Part shown: positions 8,364-16,326 of the stretch, in pieces
Layout: each line of letters starts with the position of its first letter
Position numbering within the stretch: the first letter of the stretch is position 1
Source of the DNA: Streptomyces sp. NBC_01283
GTDB lineage: Bacteria; Actinomycetota; Actinomycetes; Streptomycetales; Streptomycetaceae
NCBI RefSeq assembly: GCF_041435335.1
Contig: NZ_CP108430.1
Coordinates: 5,741,001 to 5,805,000 of the forward strand
Direction: 5' to 3'
DNA length: 64,000 nucleotides
Position numbers and translations under genes: made by a program
The notes under the pieces: model-generated
Seen by the model: the letters and a program-made list of their open reading frames with translations, nothing else
The model's database searches: none
Told to the model about the DNA's origin: nothing

Positions 8364-8993
8364 GTGTCCTTCTATGAAGAGAGCGCGCACCAGATGCGCT
8401 GTGTCCTGCCGTTTGAGGCTGTCCCGACGGAGCTAGGTCTGCTGCGTCAAACGGTCCGCTGCATGCTTGGCCGGTGGGGCGCTGAGGCCATCGCCGACGA
8501 GGCCGAGCTGGCTGTCACTGAGCTGGCGACGAACATCATCAAGCACGTGGGAGAGGGAGCGGCCGCGACCCTGGTCCTGGAGTCAAAGGCAGGCCGGCTG
8601 AGGGTGGAGCTCCATGACAAGAGCCACACTGTGCCGCTGGCGAGGGTCGAGAACTGCGACGAGGAATGCGGCCGCGGCCTGCACCTGCTCTCTGCGATGA
8701 GCCTGGACTGGGGCACTCTGCTCACCGCCACGGGCAAGGCCGTTTGGTGCGAGTTCTCGCTTGAATCCGCGCGTCACTGTCTACGGGTTCAACGGGCGGC
8801 GGCCGTGCTGGACGAGTACCGGCGGCTTTCCGGCGCCAGCTCAGCGGTCGTACCGGCGTATGTGGTGCTGGAGGCGTCAGCCACCGACGTCATTGCTGAC
8901 TTGCTGCACTGGCTCGCCGTGCAGGGCAGCGACCCGGACGATGTGCTCGACCGTGCACAGGCGCGTTACGAGTCGGAAGCCGAGGCGGCGTGA
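8364..8993 (+). CDS. RsbW-like ATP-binding (anti-sigma factor type) protein
   Basis: 209 residues. The first 130 form a GHKL/HATPase_c domain: the N-box is in AVTELATNIIKHV (about 48-60) and the G-box in ECGRGLHLL (about 98-106). The C-terminal 70 residues are an extension I do not recognise. Members switch sigma factors or transduce signals by phosphorylating partners. The GTG at 8364 has an excellent AAGGAGGG 9 bases upstream. The gene is divergent from the Scr1-type HTH/DUF397 pair. Its end overlaps the HNH nuclease gene on the other strand by 28 bases. Confidence 0.85.
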   Translation: MSFYEESAHQMRCVLPFEAVPTELGLLRQTVRCMLGRWGAEAIADEAELAVTELATNIIKHVGEGAAATLVLESKAGRLRVELHDKSHTVPLARVENCDEECGRGLHLLSAMSLDWGTLLTATGKAVWCEFSLESARHCLRVQRAAAVLDEYRRLSGASSAVVPAYVVLEASATDVIADLLHWLAVQGSDPDDVLDRAQARYESEAEAA

Positions 8994-9739
8994 GGGGCGT
9001 CCAGTGTGGAAGTGCGGATCATCGCCTTCAACGCGTCGGGAGTGCGCCAGGATTCTCCACGGAAGCTCTTGTGGCACATGCGGTGGCAGTTGGCGCACAG
9101 GAAAGCGAGGTCGTCGAGCTTGGTCTCGGTCGGTCCGGAGACGTGGAGAGGGAGAGTGTGATGGACCTCGATGTAGTCCTCTCCCAAAGCGCCGTAGAAA
9201 CGTGTGAAGTCAAAGGAGCAGACCACGCACCGAATGGCCTGGCCCCGACGCCGGGCCTGCCGGATCTTGCGGCTGCGGAGACCGCGGTCGCGTTCCCGGT
9301 ACAGAGCCCACCGAGTCAGAAGCCGTCCCTCGCGTGCCGTCGTTTCCCCGTCATCTCCGGCCTCGTCGGGCTGAGGAGGTATGCGGTGGAGCTCCCCGGA
9401 CCCGATGCCCTGACGGATCGCTTCGGCGGCAGCCAGCATCTCCGCGGGGTGGGCCACGAAGTCGCTGACAACCGTCTGTGTCGGGCGGCCGCCCTTTGTG
9501 GTGGCGCCCGTGTAGCCGGGGTGGGCGGTCGCAATGTCCGTGGTCTTGCGGCTGACGCTGTTGGGCGAGCGGAATCGGGGGTCGCTGGCAGCGGCGTCCT
9601 GGTTGGTCGGAAGCGACCGCAGCAGATCGGACAGCTCAAGCACGCTCGCGTCGCCTTGACGCAGCTCGTGCCAGTCGTTCTGCATGACGAGTGCGCAGGC
9701 CAGCAGCAGCTCGTCCCGGTTCCAGTCGATGCGCGCCAT
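8966..9739 (-). CDS. HNH endonuclease, actinobacterial McrA-like
   Basis: 257 residues. The C-terminal zinc-bound HNH domain is complete: a CVVC pair, then the EVHH core (YIEVHHTLPL), then CANCHRMCH, giving paired zinc cysteines and catalytic histidines. The N-terminal half (W-x-RDELLLACALV, then an SVSRKTTDIATAHPGYTG segment) is the accessory domain seen in actinobacterial McrA/ScoMcrA-type proteins. Those are type IV enzymes cutting modified DNA. It faces the cytosine methyltransferase gene across a 161-base divergent promoter. Whether it cuts m5C DNA, and in what sequence context, cannot be read from the sequence. The start at 9739 has only a weak ribosome site. Confidence 0.75.
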   Translation of the reverse strand: MARIDWNRDELLLACALVMQNDWHELRQGDASVLELSDLLRSLPTNQDAAASDPRFRSPNSVSRKTTDIATAHPGYTGATTKGGRPTQTVVSDFVAHPAEMLAAAEAIRQGIGSGELHRIPPQPDEAGDDGETTAREGRLLTRWALYRERDRGLRSRKIRQARRRGQAIRCVVCSFDFTRFYGALGEDYIEVHHTLPLHVSGPTETKLDDLAFLCANCHRMCHKSFRGESWRTPDALKAMIRTSTLDAPHAASASDS

Positions 9740-9900
9740 GAGGCATATCGTATGAGTGTTCGGTGTGGCGGAGGGGGCGTTCAGCGAACTGCGAGGAGTG
9801 CTGCACACTTAAGCGAGTCTCGATGTCAGTGGGTCCTGTCACCCTCTGTGATGGTGGTGCGCGCAGAGTGCCCGCCGCTGCACATCTGTAAGGAGGGGGC

Positions 9901-11097
9901 ATGACCCACATGAATGAGCTTGAGCACGTCTACACCTCTGTGGAGATCTGTGCTGGGGCGGGTGGGCAGGCCATTGGCTTGCATCAGGCCGGATTCAGAC
10001 ACCTTGCGCTCGTAGAGATCGATTCCCATGCGGCCGAGACGCTCAACCGGAACATCCGCAAGCGCAAGGAATGGGAGTGGGAGAGAAAGCACTGCGACGT
10101 CCTGTCTGCGGACGTCAAAGAATTCGAGCCCGCCGATGACCTGCGGAAAGGCGGCGGCCTGCTCGCGGCCCAGGGGCTGGACCTTCTCGCAGGTGGCGTT
10201 CCGTGCCCGCCGTTTTCCCATGCTGGCAAGCAGCTCGGCAAGGATGATGAGCGCGATCTCTTCCCGCGCATGCTCGCGCTCGTCAAGGACCTCAAGCCGC
10301 GCGCGGTGATGATCGAGAACGTCCGCGGGATCATGGACCCGAAGTTCAGCGACTACCGCGACTGGATCCTTGCCAAGCTGCAGGGGGGCACCTACCGCGG
10401 GGAGGACGGCGAGGAAGCGTACGACCGAGGGCTCGGGTACACCGTCTGCAAGTGGGGCGTTCTGGAAGCCAGTGACTTCGGCGTTCCCCAGCTCCGTCCA
10501 CGCGCCGTTCTCGTGGCTATCCGTAACGACGTCCTGAAGGACGTCAAGTACGAGTGGCCTACACCCACCCACGAGGACCCGGTCAGCGTCGCGGAAAGCC
10601 TCAAGCCGTCCATGCTCAAGCGGTACAAGCCCTACTTCGAGGGGGAGCATGCAGAGCGTGCTCGTTCTGCGTACGACCTGTGGCTGAAGAAGGCCCGTGA
10701 GCGTGATGCCGAGCTCAAGGGCAAGGGCGGCGGCATCGCGCCCACGCTCGTCGGCGGATCGAAGAAGCACGGCGGGGCAGATCTCGGCCCAAGTCGCGCG
10801 AAGGCCGCGTGGAAGCAGCTGGGTGTCTCGGGCCTAGGCGTCGCCAACGACGCCGAAACGTGCAAGGAGAGAGGCACCGAGAAGCGCGACCTCTTCGGAC
10901 CGGACGGCCCGATGCTCACGGTGGAGCAGGCTGCGATCATCCAGGGCTTCCCGCAAGGTTGGGAATTCTCCGGAGGAAAGACCGCACAGTACCGGCAGGT
11001 GGGAAACGCATTCCCGCCGCCCGTGGCAAGGGCGGTCGGGGAGTCAATTCTGGACGTCCTCAAAGGTGCACGTGAGCGTGACCGGAAGAACAGCTGA
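9901..11097 (+). CDS. DNA (cytosine-5) methyltransferase
   Basis: 398 residues with all C5-MTase landmarks. Motif I is VEICAGAGGQAIGL (14-27). Motif IV is PCPPFS with nucleophile Cys102 and the common Gln-to-Pro variant. Motif VI is ENVRG (139-143), motif VIII is PQLRPRAVLVAI, motif IX is MLTVEQAAIIQGFP, and motif X is GNAFPPPVARAVG. The target recognition domain lies between VIII and IX. A strong AGGAGGG precedes the ATG. It abuts the convergent vsr gene with no spacing. Given the NgoMIV- and NaeI-like endonucleases next door, GCCGGC is the expected methylation target. That is inference. Confidence 0.93.
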   Translation: MTHMNELEHVYTSVEICAGAGGQAIGLHQAGFRHLALVEIDSHAAETLNRNIRKRKEWEWERKHCDVLSADVKEFEPADDLRKGGGLLAAQGLDLLAGGVPCPPFSHAGKQLGKDDERDLFPRMLALVKDLKPRAVMIENVRGIMDPKFSDYRDWILAKLQGGTYRGEDGEEAYDRGLGYTVCKWGVLEASDFGVPQLRPRAVLVAIRNDVLKDVKYEWPTPTHEDPVSVAESLKPSMLKRYKPYFEGEHAERARSAYDLWLKKARERDAELKGKGGGIAPTLVGGSKKHGGADLGPSRAKAAWKQLGVSGLGVANDAETCKERGTEKRDLFGPDGPMLTVEQAAIIQGFPQGWEFSGGKTAQYRQVGNAFPPPVARAVGESILDVLKGARERDRKNS

Positions 11098-11604
11098 TCA
11101 GTCGGACTCGCTGTTCCCCCGACTGCGGTTTCGCCGCTTGTCGACCTCAGTAGCGATCTGGGCGGCGCAGTCGTCGGCTGGCTCGTGCTCCCAGAAACGG
11201 AGCACGAGCCAGCCTGCCTCGGTGAGGCGCTGATCGGTGTCCCGGTCGCGGGCCATGTTCCGGGCGACTTTGTGCGACCAGTAGCCAGAGTTGGTTTTCG
11301 GTGGGACGTAGTGCTCGGGACAGCCGTGCCAGTAACAGCCATCGATGAAGACGGCGACCCGAGTAGGGCGAAAGACCATGTCTGCGGTCCGGCGCAGGTC
11401 CGGAAGCGGTTTGGCGGCGACCCGATAGCGCAGACCCTGCGCGTGGACCAGTTTGCGGATCAACCGCTCAGGCTTTGTGTCCCTACTCTTGATGGCCTGC
11501 ATATTGCGGCGGCGAGCCGCAGACGATGCCCAAGAACCGACAGGCGGTTCCCACTCATTACCGGGCACTGTGAGTTCTCCAGGATCGCTACAGGATGTCG
11601 CCAC
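11098..11604 (-). CDS. vsr: Very short patch repair endonuclease (Vsr)
   Basis: 168 residues. Vsr nicks 5' of T in T:G mismatches formed when m5C deaminates, and so accompanies C5 methyltransferases. Visible landmarks are the N-terminal MQAIKSRDTKPE segment, the catalytic FIDGCYWHGCPEH (metal Asp88, His93, His98) and the NSGYWSHKVARN zinc/DNA region near 106. The GTG start at 11604 overlaps the end of the upstream endonuclease gene by 17 bases, so the two are co-translated. Its stop abuts the methyltransferase stop tail to tail. Specificity should match the neighbouring methyltransferase. Confidence 0.93.
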   Translation of the reverse strand: MATSCSDPGELTVPGNEWEPPVGSWASSAARRRNMQAIKSRDTKPERLIRKLVHAQGLRYRVAAKPLPDLRRTADMVFRPTRVAVFIDGCYWHGCPEHYVPPKTNSGYWSHKVARNMARDRDTDQRLTEAGWLVLRFWEHEPADDCAAQIATEVDKRRNRSRGNSESD

Positions 11605-12562
11605 TGTTCTTGAGATCGTTTACCAGGACTTCCAGCCCATTCAGCGTGAGTGCTTCAGCTCGGGACATCCCCTCCCGCTTCAATGATGCCAAGTCCGGCC
11701 AGCGGTCTCGGGCTGGGACGCCGGCCGGAAGTTCGTTCACAGACATCCATGCACCAGCCCACCCAGGACACAGATGATAGGTCCGGTCCTCGATGCTTTC
11801 GCGGGTAACGCTGGCAGCCCGCGGGAACTCGGCGGTCGCCATTGCATACGGAACGTCGGGCCTGTACCGCGTCAGTGGCACCATCTGAGCGGCTTCGGTG
11901 CCCCGGTCGGAGCGCCAGGTCCACTTGGACGACAGCGCAGCGACAAGCCGGTGACCGCTGTCGATGATGAGGATGTCGCTCTTCCTGTCTCCCACATCCC
12001 GGCGCATGTGCAGGCCTCGGATGTGAGTGAGGGGAACCTCGTGCCGGACCTGCCAGCCGTCAGGAAGGCTGCGCTCCAGGAAATAGATCAAAAGATCCCG
12101 AAAGAGGGCGCCCCGTGTTCCGCCCGATTGCTTTGCCGGCCTTAGGACTTGGATATTCCTGGAAGTCACCACGTGGCTCCAGACGGCGAGCACAGCGAGC
12201 TCGGCCGAGGTGCGCCGCCGGAGACCTTGACCTTTGGCCATGTCAGAGACGTTGTCGTCCAGGCGGCACGTCCTCAGCTCAGGTATCCATGTGATGGGTC
12301 CAGCGGCGTGGGCTGCGGGGTCCAGCGCCGTCCCAGCAGAGTCATATGCGGTGAAGCCTGCGTCGGTAAGCCAAGCGGGATTCCAGCCCAGGCCAAGGCG
12401 CTCGCAGGCTTCAGCGAGCGTCTCGGTCTGACTGACCTCGATGTTCGCCGAGTTGGCGAGCGCGGACTCGTTCCAGCAAAGTCCCATGATCACGGCACTG
12501 ATGGCCTCGTGATCGCCCAAGTGCTGGTCAATGAGGGCCTTCTGGACGTCGCTTAGAGGCAT
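11588..12562 (-). CDS. NgoMIV-like type II restriction endonuclease
   Basis: 324 residues. The core KSDILIID...AALSSKWTWRSDRGTE closely follows NgoMIV, which has PD...SxK with KWTIRSDR. Asp196 and Ser211-Ser-Lys213 match the displaced PD-x-SxK active site of the CCGG-family enzymes, and RSDR (217-220) matches the motif that reads the CCGG core. A following VPYAMATAEFPRAASVTRESI also aligns with NgoMIV. The acidic residue after the Lys (Glu223) is nearer than in NgoMIV, so its role is uncertain. NgoMIV cuts GCCGGC as a tetramer. It lies 48 bases behind the NaeI-like gene and is coupled to vsr. Confidence 0.82.
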   Translation of the reverse strand: MPLSDVQKALIDQHLGDHEAISAVIMGLCWNESALANSANIEVSQTETLAEACERLGLGWNPAWLTDAGFTAYDSAGTALDPAAHAAGPITWIPELRTCRLDDNVSDMAKGQGLRRRTSAELAVLAVWSHVVTSRNIQVLRPAKQSGGTRGALFRDLLIYFLERSLPDGWQVRHEVPLTHIRGLHMRRDVGDRKSDILIIDSGHRLVAALSSKWTWRSDRGTEAAQMVPLTRYRPDVPYAMATAEFPRAASVTRESIEDRTYHLCPGWAGAWMSVNELPAGVPARDRWPDLASLKREGMSRAEALTLNGLEVLVNDLKNSGDIL

Positions 12563-12610
12563 TGGATCTCTCGGTGAGTTCGATATGCAGTGTTGCTGAG
12601 CGGGAAAGTT

Positions 12611-13615
12611 CTAGAGGAGAGATGTGTGTGCCGGCAGCTTTGGTGCCGTCTCCGGCGGATCCTCGGCCGTGGCTAACACCCAGTCGCAGCTGTCGATGGA
12701 CGCTCGGGGCAGGTGGCTGTGGTGCGACTGGGCCGCAACTACGCGTGCACTCACGAACTCACCTTCGCGAGACGGCGGGAGGCCCAGTTGCTCAGCGATT
12801 CTCCGATGGCTGTCATAGTCGCCCATGATGAGGATGCCCTCAGACCGAAGAGCCGAGCGGGACCCGCCGTTGCCCCGGACCCGCTTCATGTAGTCCTTCT
12901 GCTGGGCCACCGTCCGCACAACATTCCGGCCAATGCGCCGCTGCTGCACTCTCCGGAAGAGCTCGTTCAGTCGCTGCTGCCCGGATTTGGAGGCGAAGAC
13001 GGCTTCCCGGTCAGCCGGGTCCATATGCAGAAGTACGTTCTCTGGGAGGTCCGCGTTGCGCCACAGCCACATGATTCGGCTCCGGTGCTCCGCCTTCACC
13101 GTGAGCTTTGAGTCACGGTTTCCGCCGTGGTTCAGCCACTCGTCACGTACCCGGAACAGGCCGGCGCTCCACCGGCTCTTGTGGTCGTCGGCCCAGACGA
13201 AGAGGCATATGTGACCCATGGCCTCCGGGGGGATCATCCAGCCACCGAACTGCTGGGAGTACTTGCAGTCCACATCAATGCCAGCGATTTGGTAGTCCAT
13301 GTCGAGGCCGTCAGCGAATTTGAACTCACGCTGCAAGTTGATCTCTACCAAAGTCCCAGCGTGTGTCTTCTCCGTCTTGAAGAGAGTCTTCCAGTCGTAG
13401 CGCCCGGTGGTCTCACCGTTGAGGAGCATGTCGATGGTGTCTCGGAGGACGGATGCGAACCGGTGGCCGTCGGGGTCGAGGGCCTGGATCTGCTCGCGCA
13501 CCTTGAGGAGCTCATCGTCCTGCTTCGGCAGTCCGTCGTGAAGGATGCGTTTCGCCGCTGCGACGTCTTCGTCGAATGGAAGCAATTCCCTTATCCTATT
13601 GGTGAGTTGCAGCAA
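12611..13615 (-). CDS. NaeI-like type IIE restriction endonuclease
   Basis: 334 residues aligning along most of NaeI as I remember it. The endonuclease domain contains TLVEINLQREFKFADG and IAGIDVDCKYS, giving catalytic Glu91, Asp107, Asp116 and Lys118 (NaeI Glu70, Asp86, Asp95, Lys97). The C-terminal effector-site/topoisomerase-like domain contains RVNELFRR-like and TVAQQKDYMKRVRGNGGSRS segments. NaeI cuts GCCGGC and needs a second site as effector. The ligase-like LxDG motif of NaeI (Leu43) is LLNG here (64-67). It is first gene of the minus-strand nuclease operon. The start is TTG without a clear ribosome site, so the first residues are unsure. Confidence 0.9.
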   Translation of the reverse strand: MLQLTNRIRELLPFDEDVAAAKRILHDGLPKQDDELLKVREQIQALDPDGHRFASVLRDTIDMLLNGETTGRYDWKTLFKTEKTHAGTLVEINLQREFKFADGLDMDYQIAGIDVDCKYSQQFGGWMIPPEAMGHICLFVWADDHKSRWSAGLFRVRDEWLNHGGNRDSKLTVKAEHRSRIMWLWRNADLPENVLLHMDPADREAVFASKSGQQRLNELFRRVQQRRIGRNVVRTVAQQKDYMKRVRGNGGSRSALRSEGILIMGDYDSHRRIAEQLGLPPSREGEFVSARVVAAQSHHSHLPRASIDSCDWVLATAEDPPETAPKLPAHTSLL

Positions 13616-13724
13616 ACAGTCCGGTAGGCGGGCAGTCGTCGAGTGTGTTCAGTCCAATGGCCAGGCGCAGGGGTTCTAGGTTCCGGAGGGCAGGAAACTG
13701 GCTACCTGTGCCCGCCCTGTCGCC

Positions 13725-14747
13725 CTAGCCCTGCGGCACCCCGTGGCACTCCCCATAGACCCGTCCCGACCCGCACCAGCAAACCGCCCCCGCCTCCGGT
13801 GGCCACCCCGCAGCGCGACCCCTTGCCGCCAGCGTCGTTGCGTACTGGGGGAGTAGGGAGGTGTCCGTTGGGTCGGTGCCCTCTGAGGCTGCGAAGGCTT
13901 CGTAGGACGGGACCGTGCCTGTGACGATTCCCAGGTTGGGGGTGCCGGACGCTGACAGCTCGCGCAATGACTCCTCTATGGTCGCCAAGTGCGCCTCGTG
14001 CGAGGGGTATTCGGATTCCAGTGACGGGTACGCCGTCAGGAGTTCTTCCAGTTCCGTGGACGGCCAGTGCAGCACCGCCACCGGGAACGGGCGGGACAGT
14101 GCCTCCCTGTAGGAGCCCAACTCCGCCTGGATGCGGGAGATTTCGGCGCGGAGTTCCGCGGGGTTGTCCGAGCCCAGGGACCAGATTCGCTTCGGGTCGT
14201 GCAGTTCGTCCAGGGGGACGGGGGACGACGAGACCTCGTCTGCGAGTGCGTCCCACGCGTCGTGTTCCGCGCCCAGCAGGCGGCGCACCCTGTGGCGGCC
14301 GAACAGCAGGGGGCGCTGGTCGTAGGACGGGGTGCCTCCGGAGCCGGGCGGCAGCACGAGTTCCAGGGCCTCCGTGAAGGTCTCCTGCGCTTGGGCCAGC
14401 TCGTCGTGGGCCTCCAGCGACTCCGCCACGATCACCCACGGTGCCGGGTCGCGCGGCGCCGCCGCCCGTACGCCGTCGATGATCGCCCTTGCCTCCGCCT
14501 CGTGGCCGTACTCCCAGAGGTTCGAGGCCTTCAGGGCGCGGATGAGGGTCGGGGCCGATGCCGGGTGCGGGGCGTCCGGGGCCAGCAGGCGGTCGTAGAG
14601 CGTGGTCGCGCGGTCGCGTTCGCCCGCCAGTTCCAGGTGGGCCGCGGCCTGGAGCAGCAGGTGCTCGGTGTCCTCGGGGTACAAGCCGGCGGTCCGCTCC
14701 AGGCGCTCGGCTTCGGCGATGTGGTCGGCAGGCGTGTCGGGGCGCAT
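13725..14747 (-). CDS. SEC-C motif protein with TPR-like helices
   Basis: 340 residues starting MRPDTPADHIAEAERLER. The body is helical with tetratricopeptide-like spacing (HLLLQAAAHLELAGERDRA, ALKASNLWEYGHEAEARAI, VIVAESLEAHDELAQAQ). The extreme C-terminus is a zinc-binding SEC-C motif, CWCGSGRVYGECHG. SEC-C domains occur as metal-binding adaptors in SecA and many unrelated proteins. The function here is unknown. G+C returns to chromosomal level in this gene, marking the right edge of the restriction block. An upstream GTG-type start would add about 35 residues. Confidence 0.8.
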   Translation of the reverse strand: MRPDTPADHIAEAERLERTAGLYPEDTEHLLLQAAAHLELAGERDRATTLYDRLLAPDAPHPASAPTLIRALKASNLWEYGHEAEARAIIDGVRAAAPRDPAPWVIVAESLEAHDELAQAQETFTEALELVLPPGSGGTPSYDQRPLLFGRHRVRRLLGAEHDAWDALADEVSSSPVPLDELHDPKRIWSLGSDNPAELRAEISRIQAELGSYREALSRPFPVAVLHWPSTELEELLTAYPSLESEYPSHEAHLATIEESLRELSASGTPNLGIVTGTVPSYEAFAASEGTDPTDTSLLPQYATTLAARGRAAGWPPEAGAVCWCGSGRVYGECHGVPQG

Positions 14748-14909
14748 ACGGGACACCGTACTGCCGAGTGGGGGCGTTGCAGCAGGGTTGCCGTGCAGAT
14801 CAGGGTCGAGCAGGGCCGCCGCGCTTTTGTGGCCCCGGCGTGCGGGCCCCATGGCTAGTTCGCGGGCTTGGGCTTAACCTGCCGCCCTCTCGGGAGGGGA
14901 GGTACCGAC

Positions 14910-15764
14910 GTGCGGGAGCGGGTGGAGCGGGTTCCTGTTGTTGTGCAGGGGCGGCGGGGGCGGCGCGGGCGTGCCGCCCGTCTGGTGTGGGGCGGCGCCG
15001 AGGTTGCCGTCACCTGCGGGCTCGTCCTGCTGCTCCTCGTCGTCCATCAGCTCTGGTGGACCAACCGCCAAGCCCGCGAAGGCGCCGAGCGCCAGGTTCA
15101 GGCCCTTGAGCGGGAGTGGGGGAGCCCCTCGGACTCCGCTCCTGCCGATGCCGATGCCGATGCCGATGCCGATGCCGATGCGGATGCGGATGCGGATGCT
15201 GGCGCCGAGTCTGGCGCCGACCCCGCCGCCGAAACCCCGTCTCGTGCCTCCGGCTCCGGCTCCCAGAAGTCCGCCCGGCGGCCGCACACCGTCACCGCCC
15301 CCACCCCCGACTGGGACCAGGCCTACGCCGTCCTCCGCATTCCGCGCATCGGGATCCGCGTGCCCGTGGCCGAGGGGGTCAGCAAGAGTGCCGTACTCAA
15401 CAAGGGGTACGTCGGGCACTATCCGCGCACCGCCCAGCCCGGGGAAGGCGGGAACTTCGCTCTCGCCGGGCATCGCAACACCCACGGGGAGCCCTTCCGG
15501 CGCATCGATCGGCTGGGCGACGGGGACGAGCTGTTCGTCGAGACCAAGAGCGCCGTCTATACGTACGTCGTCGACGCGACGCTCGGCCAGACCTCCGCCC
15601 GTGACGGCGGGGTCATCCGGCCGGTTCCCCGCAGTGACGTGAAAGCCGGGCACGGCTACAGCTCCCCCGGTTACTACATCACCCTCACCACCTGCACCCC
15701 CGAGTACACCTCCAAGTACCGGCTCATCGTGTGGGGCAAGCTGCGGTCCATGCGGCCCCGGTAG
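14910..15764 (+). CDS. Class E sortase
   Basis: 284-residue membrane-anchored transpeptidase that joins secreted proteins to the peptidoglycan cross-bridge. One N-terminal transmembrane helix (about 32-50) is followed by an Asp-Ala repeat linker and the sortase barrel. The catalytic triad is visible: His188 in LAGHRNTHG, Cys262 in TLTTCTPEY, and Arg271 in SKYRLIVWG. The TLTTC signature and the high-G+C host indicate class E, which recognises LAxTG. A candidate substrate with LAATG is encoded at 21241-22143. The GTG at 14910 follows GGGAGGGGAGG. Confidence 0.9.
   Translation: MRERVERVPVVVQGRRGRRGRAARLVWGGAEVAVTCGLVLLLLVVHQLWWTNRQAREGAERQVQALEREWGSPSDSAPADADADADADADADADADAGAESGADPAAETPSRASGSGSQKSARRPHTVTAPTPDWDQAYAVLRIPRIGIRVPVAEGVSKSAVLNKGYVGHYPRTAQPGEGGNFALAGHRNTHGEPFRRIDRLGDGDELFVETKSAVYTYVVDATLGQTSARDGGVIRPVPRSDVKAGHGYSSPGYYITLTTCTPEYTSKYRLIVWGKLRSMRPR
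15144..15197. repeat. Hexanucleotide microsatellite, nine copies, coding
   Basis: Six GCCGAT units followed by three GCGGAT units, in frame. They encode an Ala-Asp repeat in the linker between the membrane helix and catalytic barrel of the class E sortase. Length can change in steps of two residues without a frameshift. Confidence 0.92.
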
Positions 15765-15870
15765 GGCGACCCCTACGGCCGGCGGGGCCGATCCTGTATA
15801 ACGGGCGGTAGGCGACACGACGTATCGATACGTTGCGTCAATGAACGAGCGATGAGAGGGGGACCCGGAC

Positions 15871-16191
15871 ATGCAGGACGCACTCCGCGGCTGGAAAGCC
15901 GCCCTCCGTCCCACCGGTCTTCTCCTCTTCCTCCTCGTCGAGGTCGTCCTCCTCGACGCGAGCAGCCTCACCGCCGCCGTCGCGCTCGCCGCGACCGCCG
16001 CCGCGGGCTCCGCACTCGCCGCCTGCTCGGTCATCGCCGCGCGCTGCGCACCCGCCGTGCCCCGCACCCGCGTGCGTACGGCCATCCGCGATCGCGAGAA
16101 GCGCACCGCGTTCCTGCCCCAGCGCGACCCCGATGCCTCGGGCCGCAGGCGACCCCGAGCACCGGGACGTCTCGTCCTGACGGCCGCGTAG
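15871..16191 (+). CDS. DUF6412 membrane protein
   Basis: 106 residues. Two hydrophobic helices (PTGLLLFLLVEVVLLDAS and SLTAAVALAATAAAGSALAA) precede a basic tail. I recognise it as the small Streptomyces protein habitually encoded just ahead of a short YidC gene, here 135 bases upstream. That pairing is the only functional clue; it may assist membrane insertion. GAGAGGGGG gives a strong ribosome site. Confidence 0.7.
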   Translation: MQDALRGWKAALRPTGLLLFLLVEVVLLDASSLTAAVALAATAAAGSALAACSVIAARCAPAVPRTRVRTAIRDREKRTAFLPQRDPDASGRRRPRAPGRLVLTAA

Positions 16192-16326
16192 GGCGCACCG
16201 GAAACGTAGGGCGCACCAGAAACGTAGGGGCGCACCAGAAACCCGGAGCACCCCTCGCGGGCCGTCACGCCGAAAAGAGCTTCCGCACCTTTTCCCGGCA
16301 CGACGAGACCCCCGGAGGGCTTCTCC

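Noticed and set aside
12611..13615. NaeI-like protein as a topoisomerase or ligase
   Set aside because: The endonuclease tetrad is intact and the key position is Leu, not Lys, so nuclease activity is expected.
15144..15197. CRISPR-like periodicity at the Ala-Asp hexamer repeat
   Set aside because: Six-base perfect units without spacers are a microsatellite. No CRISPR array or cas gene was seen in the window.
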